Positions 55,333 through 64,000 of a DNA stretch of 64,000 bases are shown here, piece by piece. A program made the translations under genes and the position numbers. Source of the DNA: Microbacterium thalli (GTDB taxonomy: Bacteria; Actinomycetota; Actinomycetes; Actinomycetales; Microbacteriaceae); contig NZ_JAQZCH010000002.1 of NCBI RefSeq assembly GCF_028737325.1, positions 248,001 to 312,000 on the forward strand, written 5' to 3'. The notes beneath the pieces were generated by a model. That model saw only the letters and a program-made list of their open reading frames with translations, was not told the DNA's origin and searched no databases. Position 1 is the first letter of the stretch. Each line of letters starts with the position of its first letter.

Positions 55333-57912
55333 TCAGGCGGTGGTGAAGCTCACGACCTTCGGGGCGCGCACGACCGCGCGCGCGATCGCCCGACCGTTGA
55401 GCGCCCGCGTCACCTTCTCGTCGGCGCGGGCGAGGGCCTCGAGCTCGTCTGCCGAGATCTTCGCCGACACGCTGAGCGTGCCGCGGACCTTGCCGTCGAT
55501 CTGGACGACCGCCGTCACGGAATCCTCGACCAGCAGGGTCGGGTCGGGCTGGCGCCAGGCGGTCAGGCCGACGAACGGCCGGTGACCGAGCATCGCCCAC
55601 ATCTCCTCGGCCGTGTGCGGCGCGAACAGGTCGAGCACGACGGCGATCGCCTCCGCGGCCTCGCGCACGGCGGGGTCGGACGCGCCGGCACCGGTGTCGA
55701 TGACCTTGCGGGTCGCGTTCACGAGCTCCATCAGGCGCGCCACGACGACGTTGAACTTCGTCTGTTCCACCAGCCCGGGGACGTCGGCCCACATCCGGTG
55801 CGTGACGCGGCGCAGGGCGGTGTCGCCCTCAGCCCACACGACATCCGTCTCGCTGTCGACGTCGGCCGCCACGCGCAGCGCGCGAGCCAGGAACTTCGCG
55901 GCGCCCGTCGTCGAGACATCCGCCCAGTCCTTGTCATCCTCCACCGGACCGGCGAAGGCGAGGGCGACGCGCAGGACGTCGGCACCGTGCTGCTCGAGCT
56001 CCTCCTGGAAGAGCACCAGGTTGCCCTTGCTCTTCGACATCTTGGCGCCGTCGAGGATGACCATGCCCTGGTTGATCAGGCTCGAGAAGGGCTCGGTGAA
56101 CTCGACCTGGCCCATGTCGAAGAGAGCCTTGGTGATGAACCGCGCGTACAGCAGGTGCAGGATCGCGTGCTCGACACCGCCGATGTAGAAGTCGACCGGA
56201 CCCCACTTGTCGGCCTCGCGCGGCGCGAACGGCTGACCGGCGTCATTCGGCGACAGGAACCGCAGGAAGTACCACGAGCTGTCGACGAAGGTGTCCATCG
56301 TGTCGGGGTCGCGACGGGCCGGCTCGCCGGTCTCGGGGTCGGCCGTCGTCACCCAATCGGTCGCCGCACCCAGCGGTGATGCGCCCTTGGGGGTGAGGTC
56401 GAGCCCCTCGACGGAGGGCAGACGCACGGGCAGCTCGTCGGCGGGAACCGGGACGATGCGGCCGTCGTCGGAGTGGATCATGGGGATGGGCGTACCCCAG
56501 AAGCGCTGACGCGAGATGAGCCAGTCGCGCAGGCGATACGTCTTGGCGGCACGACCGGTGCCGCTCGCCGTCAGCTGCTCGATGGCGCGGGTGATCGCGT
56601 TGCGCTTGCTGAGTCCGTTGAGGGCCCCCGAGTTGATCATCCGGCCGTCGCCGGTGAGGGCGACACCGGTGCGGACCGGATCGATGTCGTCGATCTCGGA
56701 CGCCGGCTCGATGGGCACGCCGTCCTCGTCGAGCTCGATCACGGGCATCGCACCGGTGACCGGCGCCGTGGTGTCGACGACGACCCGAACGGGCAGATCG
56801 AACGCGCGCGCGAAGTCGAGGTCGCGCTGGTCGTGCGCGGGAACGGCCATGACCGCGCCGTGCCCGTAGTCCGCGAGCACGTAGTCCGCGGCCCAGATCG
56901 GCAGCCGCTCGCCGTTGATCGGGTTGAGGGCGTAGCGGTCGAGGAAGACGCCCGTCTTCGGCCGGTCGGCGGTCTGCCGGTCGATCTCGCTCGTCTTCTG
57001 CACGGTACGCAGGTAGTCCTGGAAACGCGCGCGCACCTCGTCCGAGGAGTCTGCGACGAGCTCGGCGGCGAGGTCGGAGTCGGGAGCGACGACCATGAAG
57101 GTCGCGCCGTGCAGGGTGTCGGGGCGCGTCGAGAACACGGTGACCTTCTCGGCCCGTCCCTCGATCTCGAAGTCGATGTCGGCGCCGACCGATCGGCCGA
57201 TCCAGTTGCGCTGCATCTGGATGACCTTCTGCGGCCAGAACCCCTCGAGCTGGTTCAGGTCGTCGAGCAGGCGGTCGGCGTACTCGGTGATCTTGAAGTA
57301 CCACTGGGTGAGCTTCTTCTTGACGACCTCGTTGCCGCAGCGCTCGCATCGGCCGTCGACGACCTGCTCGTTCGCGAGCACCGTCTGGTCGTGGGGGCAC
57401 CAGTTGACCGGGCTCTCTTTGCGGTACGCCAGACCCTTCTCGTAGAGCTTCTGGAACAGCCACTGGTTCCAGGTGTAGTACTCGGGGTCGCTCGTGTGGA
57501 GCACGCGGCTCCAGTCGAACGAGACACCGTACTCGTGCAGGCTCTGCTTCTGCTGCGCGATGTTGTCGTACGTCCAGGCACGGGGGTCGGCGCCGCGCTT
57601 GATCGCGGCGTTCTCGGCGGGCAGACCGAAGCTGTCCCAGCCGATCGGGTGCAGCACGTTGTACCCGCGGTGGCGCCAGAAGCGGGCGACGATGTCGGAG
57701 TAGAGGTAGTTCTCGGCGTGCCCCATGTGCAGGTCGCCGGACGGATACGGGAACATCGCGAGGACGTATTTGCGGGGGCGCTTGTCGTCGTCGCCGCCGG
57801 CGCGGAAGGGATCGGCGTCGGCCCAGGCGCGCTGCCACTTCGCCTGGATGGCGTGGGCGTCGAAAGCGGCGGAATCGGGCGCGGTCGCGCGATCAGTCGA
57901 AGTGTCGGTCAC
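55333..57912 (-). CDS. leuS: Leucyl-tRNA synthetase
   Basis: 859 aa class I synthetase. HIGH-type signature HMGH (62-65) in [12 protein letters not shown], a zinc-ribbon-like [22 protein letters not shown], an editing CP1 domain (about 230-430) and KMSKS in [10 protein letters not shown]. The C-terminal anticodon domain ends VVSFTTA. It charges the tRNA-Leu set, including the tRNA-Leu(GAG) gene at 22.8 kb. Start GTG 57912; 52 nt separate it from pabB, too short for a T-box. Confidence 0.97.
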   Translation of the reverse strand: MTDTSTDRATAPDSAAFDAHAIQAKWQRAWADADPFRAGGDDDKRPRKYVLAMFPYPSGDLHMGHAENYLYSDIVARFWRHRGYNVLHPIGWDSFGLPAENAAIKRGADPRAWTYDNIAQQKQSLHEYGVSFDWSRVLHTSDPEYYTWNQWLFQKLYEKGLAYRKESPVNWCPHDQTVLANEQVVDGRCERCGNEVVKKKLTQWYFKITEYADRLLDDLNQLEGFWPQKVIQMQRNWIGRSVGADIDFEIEGRAEKVTVFSTRPDTLHGATFMVVAPDSDLAAELVADSSDEVRARFQDYLRTVQKTSEIDRQTADRPKTGVFLDRYALNPINGERLPIWAADYVLADYGHGAVMAVPAHDQRDLDFARAFDLPVRVVVDTTAPVTGAMPVIELDEDGVPIEPASEIDDIDPVRTGVALTGDGRMINSGALNGLSKRNAITRAIEQLTASGTGRAAKTYRLRDWLISRQRFWGTPIPMIHSDDGRIVPVPADELPVRLPSVEGLDLTPKGASPLGAATDWVTTADPETGEPARRDPDTMDTFVDSSWYFLRFLSPNDAGQPFAPREADKWGPVDFYIGGVEHAILHLLYARFITKALFDMGQVEFTEPFSSLINQGMVILDGAKMSKSKGNLVLFQEELEQHGADVLRVALAFAGPVEDDKDWADVSTTGAAKFLARALRVAADVDSETDVVWAEGDTALRRVTHRMWADVPGLVEQTKFNVVVARLMELVNATRKVIDTGAGASDPAVREAAEAIAVVLDLFAPHTAEEMWAMLGHRPFVGLTAWRQPDPTLLVEDSVTAVVQIDGKVRGTLSVSAKISADELEALARADEKVTRALNGRAIARAVVRAPKVVSFTTA

Positions 57913-57964
57913 GGGTGAACCAATCTGGGAAGTGCGAGATGGGCGCGAAAGCGCACCATCCAGG

Positions 57965-59293
57965 CTACCGGACCCGTTCCCGCCAGCGCGGCGGCAAGTC
58001 CGCCCCGAGCGCGGCGAGCGGCGCGCGCGCCTTCAACGCGACCTCATCGACCTCCGCCTCGGGCTCCGAGCCCCACGTGATCCCGCCGCCCGCGCCCACG
58101 TACGCACGGTCGCCCGCGACGAGGATGGACCGGATCACCATCGCCAGATCGCCACGGCCGTCGTCGCCGATCCAGCCGAAGCATCCCGCGAACACACCGC
58201 GCGGCCCGCCCTCGAGCTCGTGCAGGATCGTCATCGCCGACAGCTTCGGCGCTCCGGTCATGCTGCCCGCGGGAAACGTTGCGGCGAGGACGTCGGAGAA
58301 GCGGATGCCGCGCCGCACCGCGCCCGCGACCGTGCTGACCAGTTGATGCACCGTCGGATAGGTCTCGACCTCGAGCAGGCGCTCGACGACCACCGATCCA
58401 GGGACGCAGACCCGCTGCAGGTCGTTGCGCATGAGGTCGACGATCATGACGTTCTCGGCGCGCTCCTTTGGGCTCGTGACGAGTTCCTGCGCCAGGGCGC
58501 GGTCCGCGGCGTCCCCGCCGTCGCGGCGCCGCGTGCCCTTGATCGGGCTCGTGCGGATCGCTCCCCCGTCGAGCTGGAGGAAGCGCTCCGGGCTCGCGCT
58601 GACGATCGCTGCGGCCCCCGACCGGATCAGTCCGCCGTGATGCGACGATGCCGTCTCACGCAGTCGCAGGAAGGTCTCGAGCGGATCGATCGCTCCGTGG
58701 GCGGTGACGTCGAACCGCGTCGTGAGGCACAGCTGGTAGGCGTCGCCGCGACGGATGGCCGCGCGACAGCGTTCGACCAGGGCCGCGTACGCGTCGGGCT
58801 GGACGCGCGCCGCGGCCGCGCCACGCAGCGGCGACCCGGCCACCGCGACGCGCCCTGCCGCAGCCTGGCGCCAGCTCGCCACCGTGTCGGCGAACGCCTC
58901 GAGCTCGTCCGCCGGAGCGACGAGCCACGCGGTGCGCGCGGCGTGGTCGAACGCGACCACCCGATCGACCCGCAGCCACATGGACGCCGGTACCGCATCA
59001 TCGCGGCGGTGGGGGGCTCCGGCGGCCGCAGCCGCGGAGTCGTAGTCGCACCAGCCGACCCAGCCGCCGAGGAACGGTCCGGACGCGGCGCCCGCGTCGT
59101 GGACGCGCTGCGCCGTCCCATCCACGACAGGATCAGGCCGTTCGGCGGGAACGCCGGCACCGACCCAGCTCCAGCCATCGGCGGCATCCGGTCCCGCGTC
59201 GAGCCAGAACGCATGGTCGTCGGGCACGCCCGGGAACAGCGCCGACGGGTCGACCCACTCCTCGAGCGGACGGACGGCGATGGGCGCGGGCAC
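57965..59293 (-). CDS. pabB: Chorismate-binding protein (PabB/anthranilate synthase I-like)
   Basis: 442 aa. The catalytic C-terminal half (about 180-440) has [62 protein letters not shown] and a final GGGITWGS. The N-terminus lacks the Trp-binding LLES motif of feedback-inhibited TrpE, so aminodeoxychorismate synthase for folate is more likely than anthranilate synthase. No PabA or PabC is adjacent. GTG 59293 follows TAGCCT by 6 nt. Confidence 0.85.
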   Translation of the reverse strand: MPAPIAVRPLEEWVDPSALFPGVPDDHAFWLDAGPDAADGWSWVGAGVPAERPDPVVDGTAQRVHDAGAASGPFLGGWVGWCDYDSAAAAAGAPHRRDDAVPASMWLRVDRVVAFDHAARTAWLVAPADELEAFADTVASWRQAAAGRVAVAGSPLRGAAAARVQPDAYAALVERCRAAIRRGDAYQLCLTTRFDVTAHGAIDPLETFLRLRETASSHHGGLIRSGAAAIVSASPERFLQLDGGAIRTSPIKGTRRRDGGDAADRALAQELVTSPKERAENVMIVDLMRNDLQRVCVPGSVVVERLLEVETYPTVHQLVSTVAGAVRRGIRFSDVLAATFPAGSMTGAPKLSAMTILHELEGGPRGVFAGCFGWIGDDGRGDLAMVIRSILVAGDRAYVGAGGGITWGSEPEAEVDEVALKARAPLAALGADLPPRWRERVR

Positions 59294-59299
59294 ACTCTC

Positions 59300-59305
59300 A
59301 GGCTA
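59300..59305 (-). promoter_or_regulatory. -10 hexamer for leaderless pabB
   Basis: TAGCCT on the minus strand, 6 nt before GTG 59293; 19 bp from the dedA -10. Confidence 0.6.
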
Positions 59306-59324
59306 TGCCGCCGCTGGCGGGCCC

Positions 59325-59330
59325 TAGGCT
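59325..59330 (+). promoter_or_regulatory. -10 hexamer for leaderless dedA
   Basis: TAGGCT, 6 nt before GTG 59337; divergent from the pabB -10. Confidence 0.6.
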
Positions 59331-59336
59331 CAGAGG

Positions 59337-60017
59337 GTGAACGAGATCCTCGACTGGATTCTGGACACGGTGCAGAACATCGACCCGGTGCTGCGCACTG
59401 TCGTCGCGGGGATCGCGATCATGCTCGAGACCAGTGTCCTCGTCGGTCTCGTCGTCCCCGGCGACACCGTCGTGATCGTCGCCTCGACCGCTGTCGGGAG
59501 CGTCGGCGAGGGGTTCCTCCTCGGCGCGGCGGTCGTCGTGGGCTCGCTCACCGGCGAGTCCATCGGGTTCGCCCTCGGGCGATGGCTCGGGCCGCGCATC
59601 CGTTTCTCGCGTCTCGGGCGGCGCATCGGTGAGCGCAACTGGGTGCGCTCGGAGCTCTACCTCCGCCGTCGCGGCGGACTGGCCATCTTCCTGTCGCGCT
59701 TCCTCCCCGTGCTGCACTCGCTCGTACCGCTCACGGTCGGGATGAGCGGCTACTCGTATCGCCGCTTCATCTCCTGGACCGCGCCGGCCTGCGTGATCTG
59801 GACGTCGCTCTACGTCGGGGTCGTCGCCGCGGCGGCGAAGACGTACCGCGCCGTGTCGGACAACATCCAGTACGCCGGCTATCTCTTCGTCGCGATCATC
59901 GTTCTGTTCCTCATCGGCGCATACCTCGTCAAGCGCGTCATCGCGCGACGTGAAGCCCGGCACCTCGCGGTCGAGGTCGAAACGAACCGCGCCACCGACC
60001 CCGACATGAAAGACTGA
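59337..60017 (+). CDS. DedA/VTT-domain membrane protein
   Basis: 226 aa, five hydrophobic segments. ETSVLVGLVVPGDTVVIVAS (first re-entrant region), SLTGESIGFALGRWLG and FLSRFLPVLHSLVPLTVGMSGYSYRRF (the conserved R-x3-P of DedA proteins). DedA-family proteins flip polyprenyl phosphates or phospholipids and support envelope homeostasis. 4 nt separate the stop from the next gene. Confidence 0.9.
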   Translation: MNEILDWILDTVQNIDPVLRTVVAGIAIMLETSVLVGLVVPGDTVVIVASTAVGSVGEGFLLGAAVVVGSLTGESIGFALGRWLGPRIRFSRLGRRIGERNWVRSELYLRRRGGLAIFLSRFLPVLHSLVPLTVGMSGYSYRRFISWTAPACVIWTSLYVGVVAAAAKTYRAVSDNIQYAGYLFVAIIVLFLIGAYLVKRVIARREARHLAVEVETNRATDPDMKD

Positions 60018-60021
60018 GGCG

Positions 60022-61056
60022 ATGGCTTCCTCACCGGCTCCGCGGAAGAAGATCCTGTGGCTCGCGCGCCTCGAACGCCGATTCCACTCGTGGCGGGAAC
60101 GACGCGCCCGCGCCCGCGGTCAGCGCCCCACCGTCGCGGCCTACCCCGGGTACGGCGGTGACGGCTGGGTACGCGTGCTCGGCCGCGTGCTGATCGCACC
60201 CCAGGTGCCGCCCGCCGATGGCGGAGAGTACGCGTCGGTGCGCGGCTGGCGCAGCTTCGCCTCGGTGCCGGTGGCGTTCGCGCAGGTCCGCGTGACGATC
60301 GCGGGTGTCTCGCACGACATCGTCGCCGATCGCGGCGGCGTGGTCGACGCCAAACTGCCCGGCACGCTCGAACCCGGCTGGCAGCAGGTCACGATGGCGG
60401 TCGAGGGCAGCGACCCGATCGAGACACGCGTTTTCGTGATCGGCCCCGACGTGGAGTTCGGCATCGTCTCGGACATCGACGACACCGTCATGGTCACGGC
60501 GCTCCCCCGCCCGTTCGTGGCGGCCTGGAACTCCTTCGTGCTCGACGAGCACGCTCGTCAGCCGGTACCCGGGATGGCCGTCATGCTCGAGCGCCTCACG
60601 CGCGATCGTCCCGGAAGCCCGGTGATCTACCTCTCGACCGGGGCGTGGAACGTCGCTCCGACGCTCATGCGGTTCCTGCGCCGGCACGTCTTCCCCTCGG
60701 GTCCCATGCTGCTCACCGACTGGGGCCCGACGCACGACCGCTGGTTCCGCAGCGGTCGCGACCACAAGGCCGAGAACCTGCGGCGGCTGGCGCAGGAGTT
60801 CCCGCACGTGCGCTGGCTGCTGATCGGAGACGACGGCCAGCACGACGACGCGCTGTACACCGCATTCGCGAGCGAGCACCCCGATCGTGTGCGCGCGGTC
60901 GCGATCCGGCGGCTCTCGCCGACGGAGGCCGTGCTCGCCGGAGGCCGGACGGCCGTCAACGACCACACCGCAGCGCAGGTGCCGTGGGTCACCGGCTCGG
61001 ACGGGGCGGCACTGATCGACCGGCTCGCGGGCGTCGGGGTCATCGAGAACGACTGA
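60022..61056 (+). CDS. App1-like phosphatase (DUF2183)
   Basis: 344 aa. An N-terminal beta-rich region (about 40-140) precedes the catalytic domain with DIDDT (151-155, HAD-like nucleophile motif), LSTGAWNV, the Lys in SGRDHKAENLRR and LIGDDGQHDDALY. Yeast App1 is a phosphatidate phosphatase; here the substrate could be a lipid phosphate, which fits its neighbour DedA. ATG 60022 follows dedA by 4 nt. Confidence 0.85.
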   Translation: MASSPAPRKKILWLARLERRFHSWRERRARARGQRPTVAAYPGYGGDGWVRVLGRVLIAPQVPPADGGEYASVRGWRSFASVPVAFAQVRVTIAGVSHDIVADRGGVVDAKLPGTLEPGWQQVTMAVEGSDPIETRVFVIGPDVEFGIVSDIDDTVMVTALPRPFVAAWNSFVLDEHARQPVPGMAVMLERLTRDRPGSPVIYLSTGAWNVAPTLMRFLRRHVFPSGPMLLTDWGPTHDRWFRSGRDHKAENLRRLAQEFPHVRWLLIGDDGQHDDALYTAFASEHPDRVRAVAIRRLSPTEAVLAGGRTAVNDHTAAQVPWVTGSDGAALIDRLAGVGVIEND

Positions 61057-61093
61057 CCGCTCATCCCGAGGCCGCCATGTCTGCGGCGCCGTT

Positions 61094-61099
61094 TACGCT
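61094..61099 (+). promoter_or_regulatory. -10 hexamer for leaderless SRAP gene
   Basis: TACGCT, 6 nt before ATG 61106. Confidence 0.6.
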
Positions 61100-61105
61100 G
61101 GTCGT

Positions 61106-61813
61106 ATGTGCGGTCGTTTCGTCGTAGCCCGCGTGGGGTCCGAGCTGGCGGGCGTTCTGCGCGCCGAGGTCGTGCCCGACGATCTGCCGGCGCCCTCGTT
61201 CAACGTCGCGCCGACGGCACGAGCGACGATCGTGCTCGACTCCGCGAAGACCGAGCCGCCGACGCGGCGACTCGCGACCGCGCGCTGGGGCCTCGTGCCG
61301 GCGTGGGCCAAAGACCCGAGCGTCGGCTCGCGCGCCTTCAATGCCCGGTCCGAAGAGGCCGCCGAGAAGCCCATGTTCCGCAAGGCGCTCGCGGCCCGGC
61401 GGGCTGTCGTCCCCGCCTCCGGCTACTACGAGTGGCAGGGCCCCGCCGGATCGAAGGTACCCCACTACATCCGCCCCGACGGTGACGAGCCGCTCTTCTT
61501 CGCCGGCCTGTACGAGTGGTGGAAAGACGAGTCCCGCGCCGACGACGACGCCGACCGCTGGTTGCTCAGCTTCACGATCCTCACCCGCTCCGCCGTCGGC
61601 GGGCTCGCCGACATCCACGACCGGATGCCGCTGGTCATCGACGTCGATCACGCCGATGTCTGGCTCGACCCCACGACCGAGTACCCGGCGGATCTGCTCG
61701 ACGCCGTCGTCGACGCGGCCCCGGGCGTCGTCGAGAGCCTCACCTGGTTCCCGGTGGGTGCCGCCGTCGGCAACGTCCGCAACGACGATCCCTCGCTCAT
61801 CGAGCCCGTGTGA
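61106..61813 (+). CDS. SOS response-associated peptidase (SRAP/YedK/HMCES)
   Basis: 235 aa. Cys2 of MCGRF forms a thiazolidine crosslink with abasic sites in ssDNA; NVAPT, ARWGLVPAW, FNARSE, SGYYEW (catalytic Glu) and IHDRMPL (active His) are all intact. The family protects abasic sites during replication. ATG 61106 must be exact because Met1 is removed to expose Cys2, and TACGCT 6 nt upstream agrees. It overlaps the next gene as GTGA. Confidence 0.95.
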   Translation: MCGRFVVARVGSELAGVLRAEVVPDDLPAPSFNVAPTARATIVLDSAKTEPPTRRLATARWGLVPAWAKDPSVGSRAFNARSEEAAEKPMFRKALAARRAVVPASGYYEWQGPAGSKVPHYIRPDGDEPLFFAGLYEWWKDESRADDDADRWLLSFTILTRSAVGGLADIHDRMPLVIDVDHADVWLDPTTEYPADLLDAVVDAAPGVVESLTWFPVGAAVGNVRNDDPSLIEPV

Positions 61814-62694
61814 CCCCGACGCTCGCGGCCGCGCCCCCGCCGACCCGCCTTTCATCCGACGAATGGCGGGACCGCGCTGATGCGCACGCGGAGCGCGCCG
61901 ACGCGCTCACGGCCGCGCACCGCGCTCGGTCGGCTCGCGGGCAGAAGCACCCCGTCGAGGACTTCCTGTTCACCTACTACTCCTACAAGCCCGCCGTGCT
62001 CCGCCGGTGGCATCCCGGCGCCGGCGTCGTCCTTGAGGAAGCCGGCGAGCGTGCCGGCTGGCGCTGGTACACCGCCGTCGGTGTCGACGGCGCACGGGTA
62101 GACGATGCAGGCTTCCGCGACCAGCGGGGGTCGTTGTACCGCGGCGCCGTCGGGATCCTTCGCGCGACCCTCTCCCGCAACGCGGCGTTCGGCTGCTTCG
62201 GGCTGCACGAGTGGGCCATGGTCTATCGCGCCCAAGCCACGCGCCATGCCGTTCCGTTGCGGCTCGGCGGGCCGGGAACGGATGCCGTCGTCGAGGCGCA
62301 CGACCTGCGATGCACACACTTCGACGCGTTCCGCTTCTTCACGCCCGAGGCCGTTCCGCGCAACCGCGACGCGTTGCAGCGTGAGGGCACCGAGGAACGC
62401 GAACAGCCGGGTTGCCTGCACGCCGGCATGGACGTGTACAAGTGGATCGTCAAGCTGAGCCCCCTCGTTCCCGGTGAGCTGCTGCTCGACGCGTTCGAGC
62501 TGGCGCGCGACATCCGCACGCTCGATATGCGGGCGTCGCCCTACGACCTGAGCGACTGGGGCTACTCCCCCGTGCCCATCGAGACCGCCGAAGGCAAGGC
62601 CGAGTACGTCCGGCGCCAGCGGGAGCTGAGTGAACGAGGACAGCGCCTCCGCCGCGCCGTGCTGGCGGGGCTGGACGCGGCCGCCGCGAACTGA
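61810..62694 (+). CDS. Putative 3-methyladenine DNA glycosylase-like protein
   Basis: 294 aa. Conserved features I see are FLFTYYSYKPAVLRRWHPGAG, CLHAGMDVYKWIVKLSPLVPGELLLDAFELARDIRTLDMRASPYDL and RRQRELSERG. I believe this actinobacterial family is commonly annotated as 3-methyladenine DNA glycosylase, but I see no clear HhH-GPD or AlkA motif, so the activity is uncertain. GTG 61810 shares bases with the SRAP TGA; co-translation with an abasic-site-binding protein supports a DNA repair role. Confidence 0.6.
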   Translation: MTPTLAAAPPPTRLSSDEWRDRADAHAERADALTAAHRARSARGQKHPVEDFLFTYYSYKPAVLRRWHPGAGVVLEEAGERAGWRWYTAVGVDGARVDDAGFRDQRGSLYRGAVGILRATLSRNAAFGCFGLHEWAMVYRAQATRHAVPLRLGGPGTDAVVEAHDLRCTHFDAFRFFTPEAVPRNRDALQREGTEEREQPGCLHAGMDVYKWIVKLSPLVPGELLLDAFELARDIRTLDMRASPYDLSDWGYSPVPIETAEGKAEYVRRQRELSERGQRLRRAVLAGLDAAAAN

Positions 62695-62745
62695 ACGCGT
62701 TCTTCGGCTCCGGCGCGACCGCATACCGGGGGCAAAAACACGAAA

Positions 62746-62763
62746 TCCCCGCCGAAGCGGGGA
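62746..62763 (-). terminator. Intrinsic terminator after tRNA-Ala
   Basis: On the minus strand TCCCCGC-TTCG-GCGGGGA with a UUCG loop, followed by TTTCGTGTTTTT, begins 5 nt after the tRNA. Confidence 0.9.
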
Positions 62764-62768
62764 CATCG

Positions 62769-62841
62769 TGGACCTGAGGGGACTCGAACCCCTGACCCCC
62801 TGCATGCCATGCAGGTGCGCTACCAGCTGCGCCACAGGCCC
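62769..62841 (-). tRNA. tRNA-Ala (GGC)
   Basis: 73 nt. Acceptor GGGCCTG pairs with CAGGTCC (the G3-U70 type wobble that marks alanine tRNAs is present), discriminator A at 62769. Anticodon stem CCTGC/GCAGG with loop ATGGCAT, anticodon GGC reading GCC/GCU. CCA is not encoded. Confidence 0.95.
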
Positions 62842-62868
62842 GTGGTTTCCGCTCTCGCGGCAACTCAT

Positions 62869-63258
62869 TTAGCTTACTACATCTCCCGATGTGCTCGTGA
62901 CCACGGCGGGCTCGATCGGGATGACGGGGCAGTCCTTCCACAGACGCTCGAGACCGTAGTAGACCCGCTCCTGCTCGTGGAAGACATGCACGACGAGGTC
63001 GCCGAAGTCGATCAGCACCCAGCGCGACTCGGTGCGTCCTTCGCGGCGCAGACGCTTGTGTCCGGCCTCGAGCATGCTCTCCTCGACCGCATCCGCGATC
63101 GCGGCGACGTTGCGCTCGCTGTTGCCGCTGACGAGCAGGAACGCGTCGACGAGCGGGAGGGGCTGCGACACATCGAGGGCGACGAGGTCTTCGCCGCCCT
63201 TCGAGTCGGCGGCGGCCGCGGCGATGGCGACCATCTCGATGATGGATGCTGCACTCAT
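62869..63258 (-). CDS. rsfS: Ribosome silencing factor RsfS
   Basis: 129 aa. KGGEDLVALDVSQPLPLVDAFLLVSGNSERNVAAIADAVEE and RWVLIDFGDLVVHVFHEQERVYYGLERLW are the family core. RsfS binds uL14 and blocks 50S joining when nutrients fall. ATG 63258 has AGGAG upstream; the longer frame to 63348 is coding for the upstream neighbour in another frame. It overlaps the upstream gene TGA as ATGA. Confidence 0.95.
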   Translation of the reverse strand: MSAASIIEMVAIAAAAADSKGGEDLVALDVSQPLPLVDAFLLVSGNSERNVAAIADAVEESMLEAGHKRLRREGRTESRWVLIDFGDLVVHVFHEQERVYYGLERLWKDCPVIPIEPAVVTSTSGDVVS

Positions 63259-64000
63259 TGGAAGACTCCTGTGACGAGCGCGACGATCAGCACACCGGCC
63301 AGCGCGACGGCGAGGACGCCGGCGGTGATGGCGAGGGCGACCGTCCAACGACTGCCCTTCTCCGGTGCCGGCGGACGGATGACGTCCTCGGCGCTCTTGA
63401 TGGTGGAGATAGCCGCACTCGCGGCGATCGGGGTCGGTGACGACGCGGGCGGCAGCTCGCCGTCCATGAGCACGGCGTCCACCTCCTTGCCGTCGGCGGA
63501 ACCGGGGACGACCCCGGTCGAACCGTAGTGCTCGGGCAGCGCGAACGTGCCGGTGATCAGCACCTCGCCGGTCGCGTTCACGGGCGCGACGAAGGGGCCG
63601 GCGTCCGGGTTCTGCGCGAGGATCAAAGCATTGGGCGCGGTGAAGGCCCCGGTCGCGGCCGCACTGCGCGAGAGAAGCTGGTCGAAGGATGCCGGCACGT
63701 CGGCCGACACGGAATCGCCCGCCAAGAGGTCGGCACCGAGGTCGTTCGAGACGACGTGCCGTTCGACCTCGTCCCCGGGCTCGCCATCGGCGTCGTCCGT
63801 CGTCGTGTCGATCTCCGCAACCTCGGTGACGGAGGGAACATCGGCAATCGGCGCCGCCTCCGCGGACGCAGTCTCCTCGACGACCGCATCATCGGTGGCG
63901 ACATCGTCGGCGTTGTCAGCCGGCTCGTCGTGCTCGGCGACATCCTCGACCTGCGGCGCGTCCGTGTCACCGTGGTCGTCGGACTCGACGTGCTCGGTGG
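63255..64000 (-). CDS. Acidic protein with C-terminal membrane helix (5' end outside window)
   Basis: Partial: the frame stays open to the window edge, 248 codons visible. The N-terminal part seen is rich in Asp, Glu, Ala and Val (for example EVDTTTDDADGEPGDEVE-like composition), then a less charged region with GEVLITGTFALPEHYG, and one hydrophobic helix at the end (WTVALAITAGVLAVALAGVL). It looks tail-anchored or single-pass. The only in-frame start in the window is a TTG at 63725, so the true start lies beyond 64000. Its TGA overlaps the rsfS start. I do not recognise a family; in this group a hypothetical gene between nadD and rsfS is usual. Confidence 0.7.
   Translation of the reverse strand, partial: TEHVESDDHGDTDAPQVEDVAEHDEPADNADDVATDDAVVEETASAEAAPIADVPSVTEVAEIDTTTDDADGEPGDEVERHVVSNDLGADLLAGDSVSADVPASFDQLLSRSAAATGAFTAPNALILAQNPDAGPFVAPVNATGEVLITGTFALPEHYGSTGVVPGSADGKEVDAVLMDGELPPASSPTPIAASAAISTIKSAEDVIRPPAPEKGSRWTVALAITAGVLAVALAGVLIVALVTGVFQ

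Noticed and set aside
57913..57964. T-box or leader regulation of leuS
   Set aside because: The gap to pabB is only 52 nt. A short imperfect hairpin is present but no T-box sequence, specifier or antiterminator.

Overview
The window is a gene-dense, very GC-rich stretch of actinobacterial chromosome. RbpA, the PafB-PafC-TatA-TatC-HelY gene order, PAC2, class-II sirtuin and M. tuberculosis-type LeuA all point to Actinobacteria. The gene order lepA-DUF1990-hemW-hrcA-dnaJ-rsmE-HIT-phoH-ybeY-CNNM-era and the protein sequences fit Microbacteriaceae, most likely Microbacterium (inference, not tested by a search). I see no insertion sequence, prophage, CRISPR array, integrase or rRNA; nearly everything is core or conserved lineage-specific genome.

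Layout. 1-4.1 kb: GH65 disaccharide phosphorylase, AEC permease, HdeD-like membrane protein. 4.1-9.1 kb: S9 peptidase and SDR (minus), divergent from NfeD-SPFH-GDPD (plus). 9.2-9.7 kb: rbpA and a bidirectional terminator. 9.7-19.5 kb (minus): HAD, TrmI, FKBP lipoprotein, PafB, PafC, TatA, TatC, HelY, Lnt. 19.6-26.5 kb: PAC2, UppP, M20 peptidase, tRNA-Leu(GAG), SF2 helicase, SGNH hydrolase, SpoU methylase. 26.6-31.1 kb: sirtuin, histidine phosphatase, Lrp/AsnC regulator, EamA transporter divergent from a CGNR regulator, alpha/beta hydrolase. 31.1-33.1 kb: leuA with a leader peptide and attenuator. 33.1-44.6 kb: lipoprotein, then the translation/heat-shock cluster lepA to era (minus), with CIRCE before hrcA. 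44.8-49.8 kb: a very large secreted nuclease/5'-nucleotidase. 49.9-57.9 kb: hydrolase, rpsT, holA, comEC, comEA, leuS. 58-64 kb: pabB, dedA, App1-like phosphatase, SRAP and a DNA glycosylase-like gene, tRNA-Ala(GGC), rsfS and a partial acidic membrane protein.

How the genes work together. Several tight units share GTGA, ATGA or TGATG stop/start overlaps, so translation is probably coupled: SDR/S9, SPFH/GDPD, HAD/TrmI, PafB/PafC, TatC/HelY, PhoH/YbeY/CNNM/Era, DUF1990/HemW, ComEA/ComEC, SRAP/glycosylase and the partial gene/RsfS. The strongest regulatory theme is leaderless initiation: at least 20 start codons (seven plus-strand, thirteen minus-strand) have a TAnnnT hexamer ending 6-9 nt upstream, with no room for a Shine-Dalgarno sequence. 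One of these starts a 17-codon leader peptide with four consecutive Leu codons before leuA. Other cis-elements are a CIRCE operator at hrcA, a dyad between the EamA transporter and its CGNR regulator, and a structured rpsT leader.

There is no obvious new mobile or defence system here. The most useful leads are the leuA leader, the leaderless-promoter set (including two where the upstream stop codon forms the -10), the rpsT leader switch, the CGNR dyad, the coupled SRAP/glycosylase pair and the nuclease-nucleotidase fusion.
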